NCBI GenBank assembly: GCA_014860725.1
Contig: JACZJD010000120.1
Span: 1-7,011 of the forward strand
From: Aquamicrobium sp.
GTDB taxonomy: Bacteria > Pseudomonadota > Alphaproteobacteria > Rhizobiales > Rhizobiaceae
Length of the DNA: 7,011 nt
Direction of reading: 5' to 3'
The translations under genes were made by a program, and so were the position numbers. Of this stretch, positions 1 to 6,021 are shown in pieces. A model generated the notes under the pieces. That model saw only the letters and a program-made list of their open reading frames with translations. It did not search any database and was not told the origin of the DNA. Position 1 is the stretch's first letter. Each line of letters starts with the position of its first letter.

Positions 1-21
1 CCTGAACCTCAGAGGAAGGGC

Positions 22-897
22 ATGGCTGGAACCGACCGCGAAAGGCGGATGATCAACGAAGGACCGGCGATCGTCCTCGTCGAGCCGCAGCTCGGCGAGA
101 ACATCGGCATGGTGGCGCGCGCCATGGCCAATTTCGGCCTCGGCGAGCTGCGCCTCGTCTCCCCGCGCGACGGCTGGCCGAGCGAGAAGGCGCGCGCCGC
201 CGCTTCCAAGGCCGATCACGTCATCGACGGCGTGGTGGTGTTCGGGACGCTGCGCGAGGCCATCGCCGACCTCAACTACGTCGTCGCCACCACGGCGCGC
301 GAGCGCGACGGCTTCAAGCCGGTGCTGGGGCCGGTCGAGGCGGGGCGCAAGCTGCGCGCCGCCTTTGCCGCGGGGCACAGGACCGGCATCCTGTTCGGCC
401 GCGAGCGCTTCGGGCTCTACAATGAAGAGGTGGCGCTGGCCGACGAGATCGTGACCTTCCCGGTCAATCCCGCCTTCGCCTCGCTCAACATCGCGCAGGC
501 CGTGCTGCTGATGTCCTACGAGTGGATGAAGTCGGGCCTCGAGGCCGAGACCGATACCCTCTTTCGCGGCCCCGAGATGGTGCCCGCGCCGAAGGAGGCG
601 CTTCACGGCCTGCTCGACCATCTCGAGGATGCGCTTTCCGCGCGCGGCTATTTCCGCCCCGCCACGAAGAAGCCGAAGATGGTCGACAATCTGCGCGCCG
701 TGCTGACCCGGCCGGGTTTTTCCGACGCCGAGATCAAGGTCCTGCGCGGCGTCGTCGCCTCGCTCGACTATTTCTCGCCGAAGGAGCCGCGCGGCGCGGT
801 CTATCCGGAGCGCAAGGCGAAGGCCGACGCAAGGGTGCGCGGCAAGGGGGCGCACGCGCCGGGGAGCGAGGGGAAAGAGCGGAAACCGGATGAATGA
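22..897 (+). CDS. trmJ: TrmJ-like tRNA (cytidine/uridine-2'-O-)methyltransferase, SpoU/TrmH (SPOUT) family
   Basis: A 291-residue protein with the SPOUT methyltransferase fold, predicted to move a methyl group from S-adenosylmethionine to a ribose 2'-OH in tRNA. TrmJ acts on position 32 of the anticodon loop. All three SPOUT motifs are visible. Motif 1 is [16 protein letters not shown] at residues 20-35, with catalytic-type Asn27 and Arg33. Motif 2 is [14 protein letters not shown] at 124-137. Motif 3 is [13 protein letters not shown] at 149-161. The region from 180 to 255 resembles the helical TrmJ extension, including [12 protein letters not shown]. The last 30 or so residues are very basic, low-complexity and probably disordered. 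The ATG at 22 is preceded by a purine-rich GAGGAAGGG; ATG 49 (Met10) is a possible alternative. The stop overlaps the murI start by 8 bases. The family is certain; TrmJ rather than another TrmH paralogue is likely from length and motif 3. Confidence 0.9.
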   Translation: MAGTDRERRMINEGPAIVLVEPQLGENIGMVARAMANFGLGELRLVSPRDGWPSEKARAAASKADHVIDGVVVFGTLREAIADLNYVVATTARERDGFKPVLGPVEAGRKLRAAFAAGHRTGILFGRERFGLYNEEVALADEIVTFPVNPAFASLNIAQAVLLMSYEWMKSGLEAETDTLFRGPEMVPAPKEALHGLLDHLEDALSARGYFRPATKKPKMVDNLRAVLTRPGFSDAEIKVLRGVVASLDYFSPKEPRGAVYPERKAKADARVRGKGAHAPGSEGKERKPDE

Positions 898-1684
898 CCG
901 GCCGATCCTGATGTTCGATTCCGGCGTCGGCGGGCTGACGGTGCTGCGCGAGGCGCGCGTCCTGATGCCCGACCGCCGCTTCGTCTACGTCGCCGACGAC
1001 GCCGCCTTTCCCTATGGGCGGTGGGAGGAGCCGGCGCTGCGCGAGCGTCTCCTGTCGCTCTTCGGCCGGCTGCTCGCCGAATACGACCCCGAGATCGCCG
1101 TCATCCCGTGCAACACGGCCTCGACGCTGGCGCTCGCCGACCTGCGCGCGGCGTTTCCGAAGACGCCCTTCGTCGGCACGGTTCCAGCGATCAAGCCGGC
1201 GGCGGAGCGCACCCGTTCCGGCCTCGTCTCGGTGCTGGCCACGCCCGGCACGGTCCGGCGGCAATACACGCGCGACCTGATCGAGAAGTGGGCCGGGCAC
1301 TGCCATGTCCGCCTCGTCGGCTCCGACCGGCTCGCCGCGCTCGCCGAAATCTACATGCGCGAGGGCTTCGTCGACGAGGAGGTGGTACGGCAGGAGATAG
1401 CGCCCTGCTTCGTGGAAATGGAGGGCCGGCGCACCGACATCGTGGTGCTGGCCTGCACGCACTACCCCTTCCTCGCCAACCGCATGCGCAAGACCGCCCC
1501 GTGGCCGGTGGACTGGCTCGACCCGGCCGAGGCCATCGCGCGGCAGGCGCTTTCGCTGCTGGCGCCGCGTGAGCCGGGGAGCGGCGGCGCGGCCGAGCCC
1601 GACGTCGCCGTCTTCACCTCGGGAAAGCCCGACTTCCTCGCCCGCCGGCTGATGCAGGGCTTCGGGCTGGCCGTGCCCGGCTGA
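890..1684 (+). CDS. murI: Glutamate racemase MurI
   Basis: A 264-residue cytosolic enzyme that interconverts L- and D-glutamate without a cofactor and supplies D-Glu for peptidoglycan stem peptides. The sequence shows the Asp/Glu racemase fold with both catalytic cysteines: Cys74 in IPCNTAST and Cys189 in ACTHYP, the latter followed by Thr190 and His191. The N-terminal substrate motif is [10 protein letters not shown] from residue 10, and PYG is at 41-43 (DDAAFPYG). Length is normal for the family. The ATG at 890 sits inside ATGAATGA, where the TGA of the upstream methyltransferase overlaps it, so translation of the two is probably coupled; a purine-rich GGAAA lies just upstream. No functional link between the pair is evident beyond shared transcription. 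The unit is followed about 65 bases later by a terminator-like hairpin. All key residues are present. Confidence 0.96.
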   Translation: MNDRPILMFDSGVGGLTVLREARVLMPDRRFVYVADDAAFPYGRWEEPALRERLLSLFGRLLAEYDPEIAVIPCNTASTLALADLRAAFPKTPFVGTVPAIKPAAERTRSGLVSVLATPGTVRRQYTRDLIEKWAGHCHVRLVGSDRLAALAEIYMREGFVDEEVVRQEIAPCFVEMEGRRTDIVVLACTHYPFLANRMRKTAPWPVDWLDPAEAIARQALSLLAPREPGSGGAAEPDVAVFTSGKPDFLARRLMQGFGLAVPG

Positions 1685-1712
1685 GGAATGCGCCGGATCG
1701 CCCGCCGCGGCG

Positions 1713-1739
1713 TTGACTTTGCCGGCATGTTCCTTTAGT
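1713..1739 (+). promoter_or_regulatory. Candidate sigma-70 promoter for rpsD
   Basis: TTGACT at 1713-1718 matches five of six -35 consensus bases. The best -10 candidate is TTTAGT at 1734-1739 (four of six) after a short 15-base spacer. It lies in the gap between murI and rpsD, where a separate rpsD promoter is expected. If real, transcription would start near 1746, just before the terminator-like hairpin at 1750, which is an odd arrangement. The -35 is good and the -10 is weak. Confidence 0.4.
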
Positions 1740-1749
1740 GAGCCGCCAG

Positions 1750-1778
1750 TCCCGCGCCGCAAGGCGTCGGGATTTTTT
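1750..1778 (+). terminator. Rho-independent terminator after murI (possibly an rpsD attenuator)
   Basis: TCCCGCGCC at 1750-1758 pairs with GGCGTCGGGA at 1763-1772, leaving one bulged T at 1767. The stem closes on a GCAA tetraloop and is followed directly by six T residues (1773-1778). This is a textbook intrinsic terminator for the trmJ-murI unit. It also lies only a few bases downstream of a candidate rpsD promoter, so it could act on rpsD transcripts as an attenuator. Confidence 0.75.
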
Positions 1779-1914
1779 CGACGTGTCCCGTGGACATCTT
1801 CGCAATGCGTGCGTGGGATGTCCTGTCAGGCCCCGGAAACGGGGGCCAGAGGAGGGCGCGTTTCCTTCGCCCGAAGCATGAGCTTTCGGGTGCAACGTGT
1901 TGAAAGGGAATGCG
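1779..1914 (+). promoter_or_regulatory. Hairpin-rich 5' leader of rpsD
   Basis: The 136 bases before rpsD hold no convincing gene but several consecutive stems. The first pairs GGACATC 1792-1798 with GATGTCC 1817-1823, with an inner CGCA 1801-1804 / TGCG 1810-1813. The second pairs GGCCCCG 1829-1835 with 1840-1847 around a GAAA loop, with G1845 bulged. The third pairs CCCGAAGC 1870-1877 with 1882-1890 around ATGA, with T1884 bulged. A competing stem, GGGCG 1854-1858 with CGCCC 1868-1872, would exclude the third. The rpsD Shine-Dalgarno AAAGGG (1903-1908) follows unpaired. S4 represses its own operon through leader RNA in E. coli and Bacillus; applying that here is inference. Confidence 0.45.
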
Positions 1915-2532
1915 ATGAGCAAGCGCGAGTCCGCAAAGTACAAGATCGACCGCCGCATGGGCGAGAACATCTGGGGCCGTCCGAAGTCCCCGGTGAACCG
2001 CCGCGAATACGGCCCGGGCCAGCACGGCCAGCGCCGCAAGGGCAAGCTGTCCGACTTCGGCCTGCAGCTCCGTGCCAAGCAGAAGCTGAAGGGCCACTAC
2101 GGCGACATTTCCGAGAAGCAGTTCCGCAAGACCTACGAGGAGGCCGCGCGCCGCAAGGGCGACACGCCGGACACGCTGATCGGCCTGCTCGAGTCGCGCC
2201 TCGACGCCATCGTCTATCGCGCCAAGTTCGTGCCGACGATCTTCGCCGCGCGCCAGTTCGTCAACCACGGCCACGTCAACGTCAACGGCCGCCGCGTCAA
2301 CATCGGCTCGTACCGATGCAAGCCGGGCGACGTGATCGAGGTGCGCGAGAAGTCGAAGCAGCTCGCCATCGTGCTGGAGTCGGTGCAGCTCGCCGAGCGC
2401 GACGTGCCGGACTACATCGAGGTCGACCACAACAAGATGGTCGCCACCTATGCCCGCGTTCCGGGCCTTTCCGACGTGCCGTTCGCGGTGCAGATGGAGC
2501 CGAACCTGGTGGTCGAGTTCTACTCGCGCTGA
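1915..2532 (+). CDS. rpsD: 30S ribosomal protein S4
   Basis: A 205-residue primary 16S rRNA-binding protein that nucleates assembly of the 30S body and contributes to decoding accuracy. The N-terminal S4 domain is recognisable from [20 protein letters not shown]. The S4 RNA-binding domain runs from about residue 93 to 156 ([30 protein letters not shown]). The C-terminal end is [10 protein letters not shown]. It lacks the N-terminal zinc cysteine cluster of the C+ form; the only cysteine is Cys135. The start is ATG 1915, six bases after AAAGGG. An in-frame GTG at 1897 would add six residues but lacks a ribosome binding site and does not match the family N-terminus. The gene stands alone here, whereas in E. 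coli it is in the alpha operon, and it has its own leader and terminator. Confidence 0.98.
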   Translation: MSKRESAKYKIDRRMGENIWGRPKSPVNRREYGPGQHGQRRKGKLSDFGLQLRAKQKLKGHYGDISEKQFRKTYEEAARRKGDTPDTLIGLLESRLDAIVYRAKFVPTIFAARQFVNHGHVNVNGRRVNIGSYRCKPGDVIEVREKSKQLAIVLESVQLAERDVPDYIEVDHNKMVATYARVPGLSDVPFAVQMEPNLVVEFYSR

Positions 2533-2557
2533 TCCGTACCGGATTTCAGGTCTTTCC

Positions 2558-2592
2558 GAAGCCGTCGGGTTCGCCCGGCGGCTTCTTCGTTT
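2558..2592 (+). terminator. Rho-independent terminator of rpsD
   Basis: A 12-bp stem pairs 2558-2569 with 2574-2585, all Watson-Crick apart from one T-G wobble, and closes on a very stable TTCG tetraloop. TTCGTTT follows at 2586-2592. It begins 25 bases after the rpsD stop. The opposite-strand flank is purine-rich rather than T-rich, so it probably works mainly on the plus strand, shielding the convergent GtrA gene. Confidence 0.85.
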
Positions 2593-2605
2593 CTGGAGGT
2601 CCGCG

Positions 2606-3085
2606 TCAGCGCAGGCGGTTCTCGATCGACCAGCGGGCGGCGAAGAAGTTGAGCACGGCCGCGACGCCGACGCCGATCAGCTTCGCCGGCCACAGGCCGG
2701 TAAAGGGTGCCAGCGCCAGGATCGCGCCGCTCGACACGCCGAGCGAGATCAGCGCGCCCATGCCGAGGAAGCGGGCGATGGAGCGCGCCTCGTGCAACTC
2801 GCCGCTGCGCTCGAACGACCAGCGCGAATTCACGGCGTAGGAGACGCTGACGGCGACGAGCCACGCGCCGACATTGGCGGCAAGCGCCGGCGCGCCGGCG
2901 GCGAGCAGCAGCGCGAAGGCCGCGAGGTCCACGACCGTGTTGAAGACGCCGACGATGCCGAAACGCAGCGCTTTTCCCGCCAGGCTTTGCGGCGGGGCGA
3001 TTGACAGCAACTTTGCAGCCTGCGCATTGCTGGCAGAGGGCCGGTCCGGGCGGATGGCGATCTCTCCTTCATGGGACGGCGTCAC
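2606..3085 (-). CDS. GtrA-family small integral membrane protein
   Basis: A small four-helix membrane protein of the GtrA/DPMS family, whose members are proposed to flip or help transfer lipid-linked sugars (undecaprenyl-phosphate glucose) for surface polysaccharide modification. Counting from the GTG at 3085 (159 residues), hydrophobic segments lie at about 42-63, 67-86, 104-127 and 131-150. The family signature is clear: RFGIVGVFNTVVDLAAF opens the domain, SYAVNSRWSFE follows helix 2, and a C-terminal LNFFAARWSIE closes it. The start is unresolved because no ATG lies in frame near the domain. Options are GTG 3085 (no clear ribosome binding site), ATC 3055 (AAGGAG exactly 8 bases upstream) and TTG 3010. 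No glycosyltransferase partner is adjacent, so the substrate is unknown. The gene is divergent from ttcA, 48 bases away using the GTG. Confidence 0.82.
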   Translation of the reverse strand: MTPSHEGEIAIRPDRPSASNAQAAKLLSIAPPQSLAGKALRFGIVGVFNTVVDLAAFALLLAAGAPALAANVGAWLVAVSVSYAVNSRWSFERSGELHEARSIARFLGMGALISLGVSSGAILALAPFTGLWPAKLIGVGVAAVLNFFAARWSIENRLR

Positions 3086-3133
3086 GGGCGCCGGGGATGG
3101 GCCCGCATTCTCAGCCGAAGTGGTTATGCTTGA

Positions 3134-4006
3134 ATGAATATCGGAATCAGACAGGAACGGTTCGAGGCGGAGCAGGCGGCCGACGACGGCGCCGCATACC
3201 ATCCGATGTTCCGCGACGCGCCCTCGACCGTCGAGTTCAACAAGCTGCGCAAGCGCCTCCTGCGCGACACGCGGCAGGCGCTCGAGGATTTCGCAATGGC
3301 GCGGGCCGGCGAGCGTTGGCTGGTGGCACTGTCCGGCGGCAAGGATTCCTACGGGCTTCTGGCGCTGCTGCTCGACCTCAAATGGCGCGGCCTGCTGCCG
3401 GTCGAGCTCTTTGCCTGCAATCTCGACCAGGGGCAGCCGAACTTCCCCAAGCACATCCTGCCGGATTTCCTCAAGGCGAACGGCGTTCCCCACCGCATCG
3501 AGTATCAGGACACCTATTCCGTCGTCACCGACAAGATCCCGGAAAACCGCACCTATTGCTCGCTGTGCTCGCGGCTCAGGCGCGGCCATCTCTACCGCAT
3601 CGCGCGCGAGGAGGGGTGTGCGGCGCTGGTGCTCGGCCACCACCGCGAGGACATTCTGGAGACCTTCTTCCTCAACCTGTTCCATGGCGGCCGGCTCGCC
3701 GCGATGCCGCCCAAGCTGATGAACGACGAGGGCGACGTCATGGTGCTGCGGCCGCTGGCCTACTGCGCCGAGGCGGATCTGGCGAAATTCGCCGATGCGA
3801 TGGCCTTCCCGATCATTCCCTGCGACCTGTGCGGCAGCCAGGACGGGCTGCAGCGCAACGCCATGAAGGCGATGCTTCAGGACATCGAGCGCCGGATGCC
3901 CGGCCGCAAGGACACGATGATCCGCGCGCTGGCGAACGTGCGGCCGAGCCATCTGCTCGACCGCAACCTGTTCGATTTCGCCGCGATCGGCCTCACTCCC
4001 GCGTGA
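3134..4006 (+). CDS. ttcA: tRNA 2-thiocytidine(32) synthetase TtcA
   Basis: A 290-residue cytosolic ATP-dependent enzyme that thiolates cytidine 32 in the anticodon loop of certain tRNAs. The PP-loop ATP-binding motif SGGKDS is at residues 67-72. The [4Fe-4S] ligand cysteines are present: Cys142 and Cys145 in [14 protein letters not shown], and Cys233 in [23 protein letters not shown] is at 168-177 and [11 protein letters not shown] at 97-107. ATG 3134 is the earliest possible start because an in-frame TGA sits immediately before it; no strong ribosome binding site is visible. The roughly 25 residues before HPMFRD look variable. Its 3' end overlaps that of the convergent MFS gene by 14 bases, with no visible terminator. 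It targets the same tRNA position as the TrmJ-type enzyme at the left of the window. Confidence 0.96.
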   Translation: MNIGIRQERFEAEQAADDGAAYHPMFRDAPSTVEFNKLRKRLLRDTRQALEDFAMARAGERWLVALSGGKDSYGLLALLLDLKWRGLLPVELFACNLDQGQPNFPKHILPDFLKANGVPHRIEYQDTYSVVTDKIPENRTYCSLCSRLRRGHLYRIAREEGCAALVLGHHREDILETFFLNLFHGGRLAAMPPKLMNDEGDVMVLRPLAYCAEADLAKFADAMAFPIIPCDLCGSQDGLQRNAMKAMLQDIERRMPGRKDTMIRALANVRPSHLLDRNLFDFAAIGLTPA

Positions 4007-5243
4007 GGTTGGGCGGGCTGCTGCGATAGAGCCGGCCGCGCTCGGCGATCGCCACCAGCAGGAGGGCGACGATCGCCAGCGTGAAGAAGCCGGCCGCGAG
4101 CGGCGTCGTGGTGCCGTCGAAGGCCTGCCCGATCAGCGCGCCGATCAGGCCGCCGCCCAGCGTCTGGACGAAGCCCTGCACCGACGACGCCGACCCCGCG
4201 ATGTGGCCGAGCGGCTCCATGGCGATCGAGTTGAAGTTGGAGCCGATCCAGCCGAACTGGAACATGGCGATGGCGAACAGGATCACGAACGGCGTGATCG
4301 GCAGGTGGCCCCAGAGCGACCAGAAGAACCACACGCCCGACACCAGCATGAACCCGGTCAGCGCGCCGTGCGACAGCCTGCGCATGCCGAAGCGCACCAC
4401 CAGCCGCGAGTTCAGGTAGGACGACAGCGCCATGAAGCCGGCGACCAGCGCGAACAGGATCGGGAACAGCACGCCCATGCCGTAGATGCCGACATAGATC
4501 TGCTGCGCCGAGTTGATGAAGGCGAACAGCGACGCGAACACGGCCGTCGACGCCAGCGTGTAGAGGAGCGAGAAGCGGTTGGTGAGCACGACCCCGAACG
4601 CGTTGCCGATCGAGCCGAGCGTGAACGGCCGCCGGTCGTGCGGGTGCAGCGTCTCGGGCATGCGGAAGGCCGCCCACAGGGCGATGGCGAGGCCGATCAG
4701 GCCCATGGCGATGAAGATGAAGCGCCAGTCGCCCACCAGCATCATGACCTGCCCGATGGACGGCGCGACGACCGGGATCACCATGAACACCATGAAGATC
4801 AGCGACATGGTCTCGGCCATCTGGCGGCCGCCGAAGCAGTCGCGCACCATCGACACGGCGATGACGCGCGTCGAGGCCGCGCCGATGCCCTGGATGAAGC
4901 GCAGCGCGAGCAGCATCTCGAAGCTCGACGAGAAAGCCGCGCCGATGGCGGCACCGACATAGATGACGAGGCCGAACAGGACCGGCCCGCGCCGGCCGAA
5001 ATGGTCGGAGGCCGGGCCGTAGGGCAGGAGCGCCGCCGCCATGCCGGCGAAATAGGCCGAGATGACGTACTGGCGGTGATTCTCGTTGTCGACGCCGAGG
5101 TCCGCCCCGATCTCCTGAAGACCCGGCAGCATGATGTCGATGGCGAGCGCGTTCAGCGACATCAGCGCCGCGGCGAGCGCGATGAACTCGATTCGGGGCA
5201 GGGGCAGGCCGGCGGCCGGCCGTTGTCCGGTCGTGTCCTGCAT
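3993..5243 (-). CDS. Bcr/CflA-type MFS drug efflux transporter
   Basis: A 416-residue inner-membrane protein of the major facilitator superfamily with about 12 hydrophobic helices and a cytoplasmic middle loop around residues 195-212. It resembles the proton-coupled Bcr/CflA multidrug exporters. Visible motifs are [13 protein letters not shown] in helix 1 (about 30-42), motif [13 protein letters not shown] at 76-87, [13 protein letters not shown] at 115-127, and an antiporter-type motif [12 protein letters not shown], at about 155-165 in helix 5. The ATG at 5243 is chosen: it has GGAG ten bases upstream and an N-terminus that suits the family. A TTG at 5277-5279 would add 12 residues without support. 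The substrate cannot be told from sequence; bicyclomycin or chloramphenicol are family precedents only. It lies downstream of the grxD terminator, so it probably has its own promoter. Confidence 0.9.
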   Translation of the reverse strand: MQDTTGQRPAAGLPLPRIEFIALAAALMSLNALAIDIMLPGLQEIGADLGVDNENHRQYVISAYFAGMAAALLPYGPASDHFGRRGPVLFGLVIYVGAAIGAAFSSSFEMLLALRFIQGIGAASTRVIAVSMVRDCFGGRQMAETMSLIFMVFMVIPVVAPSIGQVMMLVGDWRFIFIAMGLIGLAIALWAAFRMPETLHPHDRRPFTLGSIGNAFGVVLTNRFSLLYTLASTAVFASLFAFINSAQQIYVGIYGMGVLFPILFALVAGFMALSSYLNSRLVVRFGMRRLSHGALTGFMLVSGVWFFWSLWGHLPITPFVILFAIAMFQFGWIGSNFNSIAMEPLGHIAGSASSVQGFVQTLGGGLIGALIGQAFDGTTTPLAAGFFTLAIVALLLVAIAERGRLYRSSPPNLTRE

Positions 5244-5250
5244 GGCCGGA

Positions 5251-5279
5251 ATTCTCCAATCTGGAATGAAGGCGTTCAA
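5251..5279 (-). promoter_or_regulatory. Weak candidate promoter for the MFS transporter gene
   Basis: On the minus strand TTGAAC (5279-5274) and GAGAAT (5256-5251) match four of six consensus bases each, with an exact 17-base spacer. The -10 overlaps the GGAG that would serve as Shine-Dalgarno, and transcription would begin at about the ATG itself. Either the transcript is leaderless or one of the two readings is chance. Confidence 0.25.
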
Positions 5280-5309
5280 AATGAAGATGCGCCGGCAAGC
5301 CGGCGCATC
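5278..5309 (-). terminator. Rho-independent terminator of the purL-bolA-grxD unit
   Basis: A perfect 10-bp inverted repeat pairs 5286-5295 with 5300-5309 around a 4-base loop (5296-5299). On the minus strand it is followed by TTCATTTT (5285-5278). It lies about 30 bases past the grxD stop and before the MFS gene, so it probably ends the grxD transcript and separates the two units. Confidence 0.8.
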
Positions 5310-5339
5310 GTTATGCTTGCTTGCAGTGGCTGGCTGGCG

Positions 5340-5675
5340 TCAGACCGCGTTGCGAAGCCCCACGCCCTTGTCGGCGAAGAACCCCTGCAACTCGCCCGCC
5401 TGGAACATCTCGCGGATGATGTCGCAGCCGCCGACGAACTCGCCCTTCACGTAAAGCTGGGGAATGGTCGGCCAGTTGGAATAATCCTTGATGCCCTGGC
5501 GCAACTCGTCCGAAGTGAGAACGTTGATGCCCTTGTAGTCGACGCCGAGATAGTCGAGGATCTGCACGACCTGCCCCGAGAAGCCGCACTGCGGGAAGCC
5601 CGGCGTGCCCTTCATGAAGAGCACGACGTCGTTGCCCTTGACCTCGTTGTCGATGAAACCGGCGATGTCGCTCAT
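5340..5675 (-). CDS. grxD: Grx4-family monothiol glutaredoxin (CGFS type)
   Basis: A 111-residue monothiol glutaredoxin. Family members bind a glutathione-ligated [2Fe-2S] cluster as dimers or with BolA, and act in Fe-S delivery or iron sensing rather than disulfide reduction. The active site CGFS is at residues 30-33, inside [14 protein letters not shown]. Glutathione-binding features are Lys22, [16 protein letters not shown] (68-83) and CD at 84-85. Length matches single-domain Grx4 proteins. ATG 5675 is chosen because AAAGGA lies seven bases upstream; an upstream in-frame TTG (5700-5702) would add nine residues but falls within a hairpin and has no support. The gene follows bolA by 97 bases on the same strand, its usual interaction partner, and is followed by a terminator. 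Confidence 0.96.
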   Translation of the reverse strand: MSDIAGFIDNEVKGNDVVLFMKGTPGFPQCGFSGQVVQILDYLGVDYKGINVLTSDELRQGIKDYSNWPTIPQLYVKGEFVGGCDIIREMFQAGELQGFFADKGVGLRNAV

Positions 5676-5690
5676 TGGCTTGTCCTTTCG

Positions 5691-5711
5691 CGCCGGGTTC
5701 AAGGCCCGGCG
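5691..5711 (-). promoter_or_regulatory. Hairpin just upstream of the grxD ribosome binding site
   Basis: A perfect 7-bp G+C-only stem pairs 5691-5697 with 5705-5711 around a 7-base loop in the bolA-grxD gap. Its base ends two bases before the grxD Shine-Dalgarno (5688-5683). No T-run follows, so it is not an intrinsic terminator. It could be a processing or stability element that sets grxD levels separately from purL-bolA. Nothing else is clear in the remaining gap (5712-5774). Confidence 0.4.
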
Positions 5712-5774
5712 AAATGTTTGGCTCGGCTCTATCTATGGTAGAACGGCGCGCCGCGCAATCCGGCGCCCGGCCGC

Positions 5775-6008
5775 TCAGTCCGGCGCGCTGGTCTGGAGCG
5801 CGAGCGCATGCAGCACGCCGCCCATATTGCCCTTGAGGGCGTCGTAGACCATCTGGTGCTGCTGCACGCGGGTCTTGCCGCGGAAGCTCTCGGCCACCAC
5901 TTCGGCCGCATAGTGGTCGCCATCGCCGGCGAGATCGCGAATCGTCACCACGGCGTCGGGAATGCCCTGCCGGATAAGACGTTCGATCTCGTGTGCGTCC
6001 ATGGCCAT
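5775..6008 (-). CDS. BolA family protein
   Basis: A 77-residue BolA-fold protein. BolA proteins pair with CGFS glutaredoxins to form a [2Fe-2S] heterodimer used in Fe-S trafficking or iron regulation. The family core is clear: GDGDHYAAEVVAESF at 28-42, then GKTRVQQHQMVYDALK at 44-59 with the helix-turn-helix-like HQxVY, and LHALAL at 66-71, where His67 matches the conserved C-terminal histidine likely to ligate the cluster. His32 in the variable loop is a possible second ligand. It is a short IbaG/BolA-like form. The ATG at 6008 has AAAGGA seven bases upstream; ATG 6002 lies two codons in. It starts 13 bases past the purL stop, with its ribosome binding site touching that stop, and precedes grxD, which supports a functional pair. 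Confidence 0.94.
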   Translation of the reverse strand: MAMDAHEIERLIRQGIPDAVVTIRDLAGDGDHYAAEVVAESFRGKTRVQQHQMVYDALKGNMGGVLHALALQTSAPD

Positions 6009-6021
6009 GACAGGTTCCTTT

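Noticed and set aside
734..1762. A 342-codon minus-strand open frame opposite trmJ and murI
   Set aside because: Composition is Arg/Pro/Ala-rich as expected of a shadow frame, it has no motif, and it lies opposite well-supported genes.
1850..1855. AGGAGG as a ribosome binding site for a leader peptide upstream of rpsD
   Set aside because: No ATG, GTG or TTG lies 5-10 bases downstream; the ATG at 1878 is too far away and its frame runs into rpsD out of phase.
1713..2840. A 375-codon plus-strand frame spanning the rpsD leader and running through rpsD out of frame
   Set aside because: It crosses the terminator hairpins at 1750 and 2558 and overlaps rpsD completely; its product is low-complexity and shows no family feature.
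2830..3072. An 80-codon minus-strand frame starting at an ATG inside the AAGGAG of the GtrA gene
   Set aside because: It is out of frame with the conserved GtrA domain and its product is a Ser/Arg/Pro-rich shadow.
3121..3133. TATGCT at 3125-3130 as a -10 element for ttcA
   Set aside because: It ends three bases before the ATG and has no -35 at a usable distance, so it is probably chance.
4203..5741. A 512-codon open frame on the plus strand opposite the MFS and grxD genes
   Set aside because: It is the antisense shadow of two clear genes in GC-rich DNA. Its product is rich in Arg, His, Asp and Glu repeats (RRHRDE-like), with no domain, and crosses a terminator.
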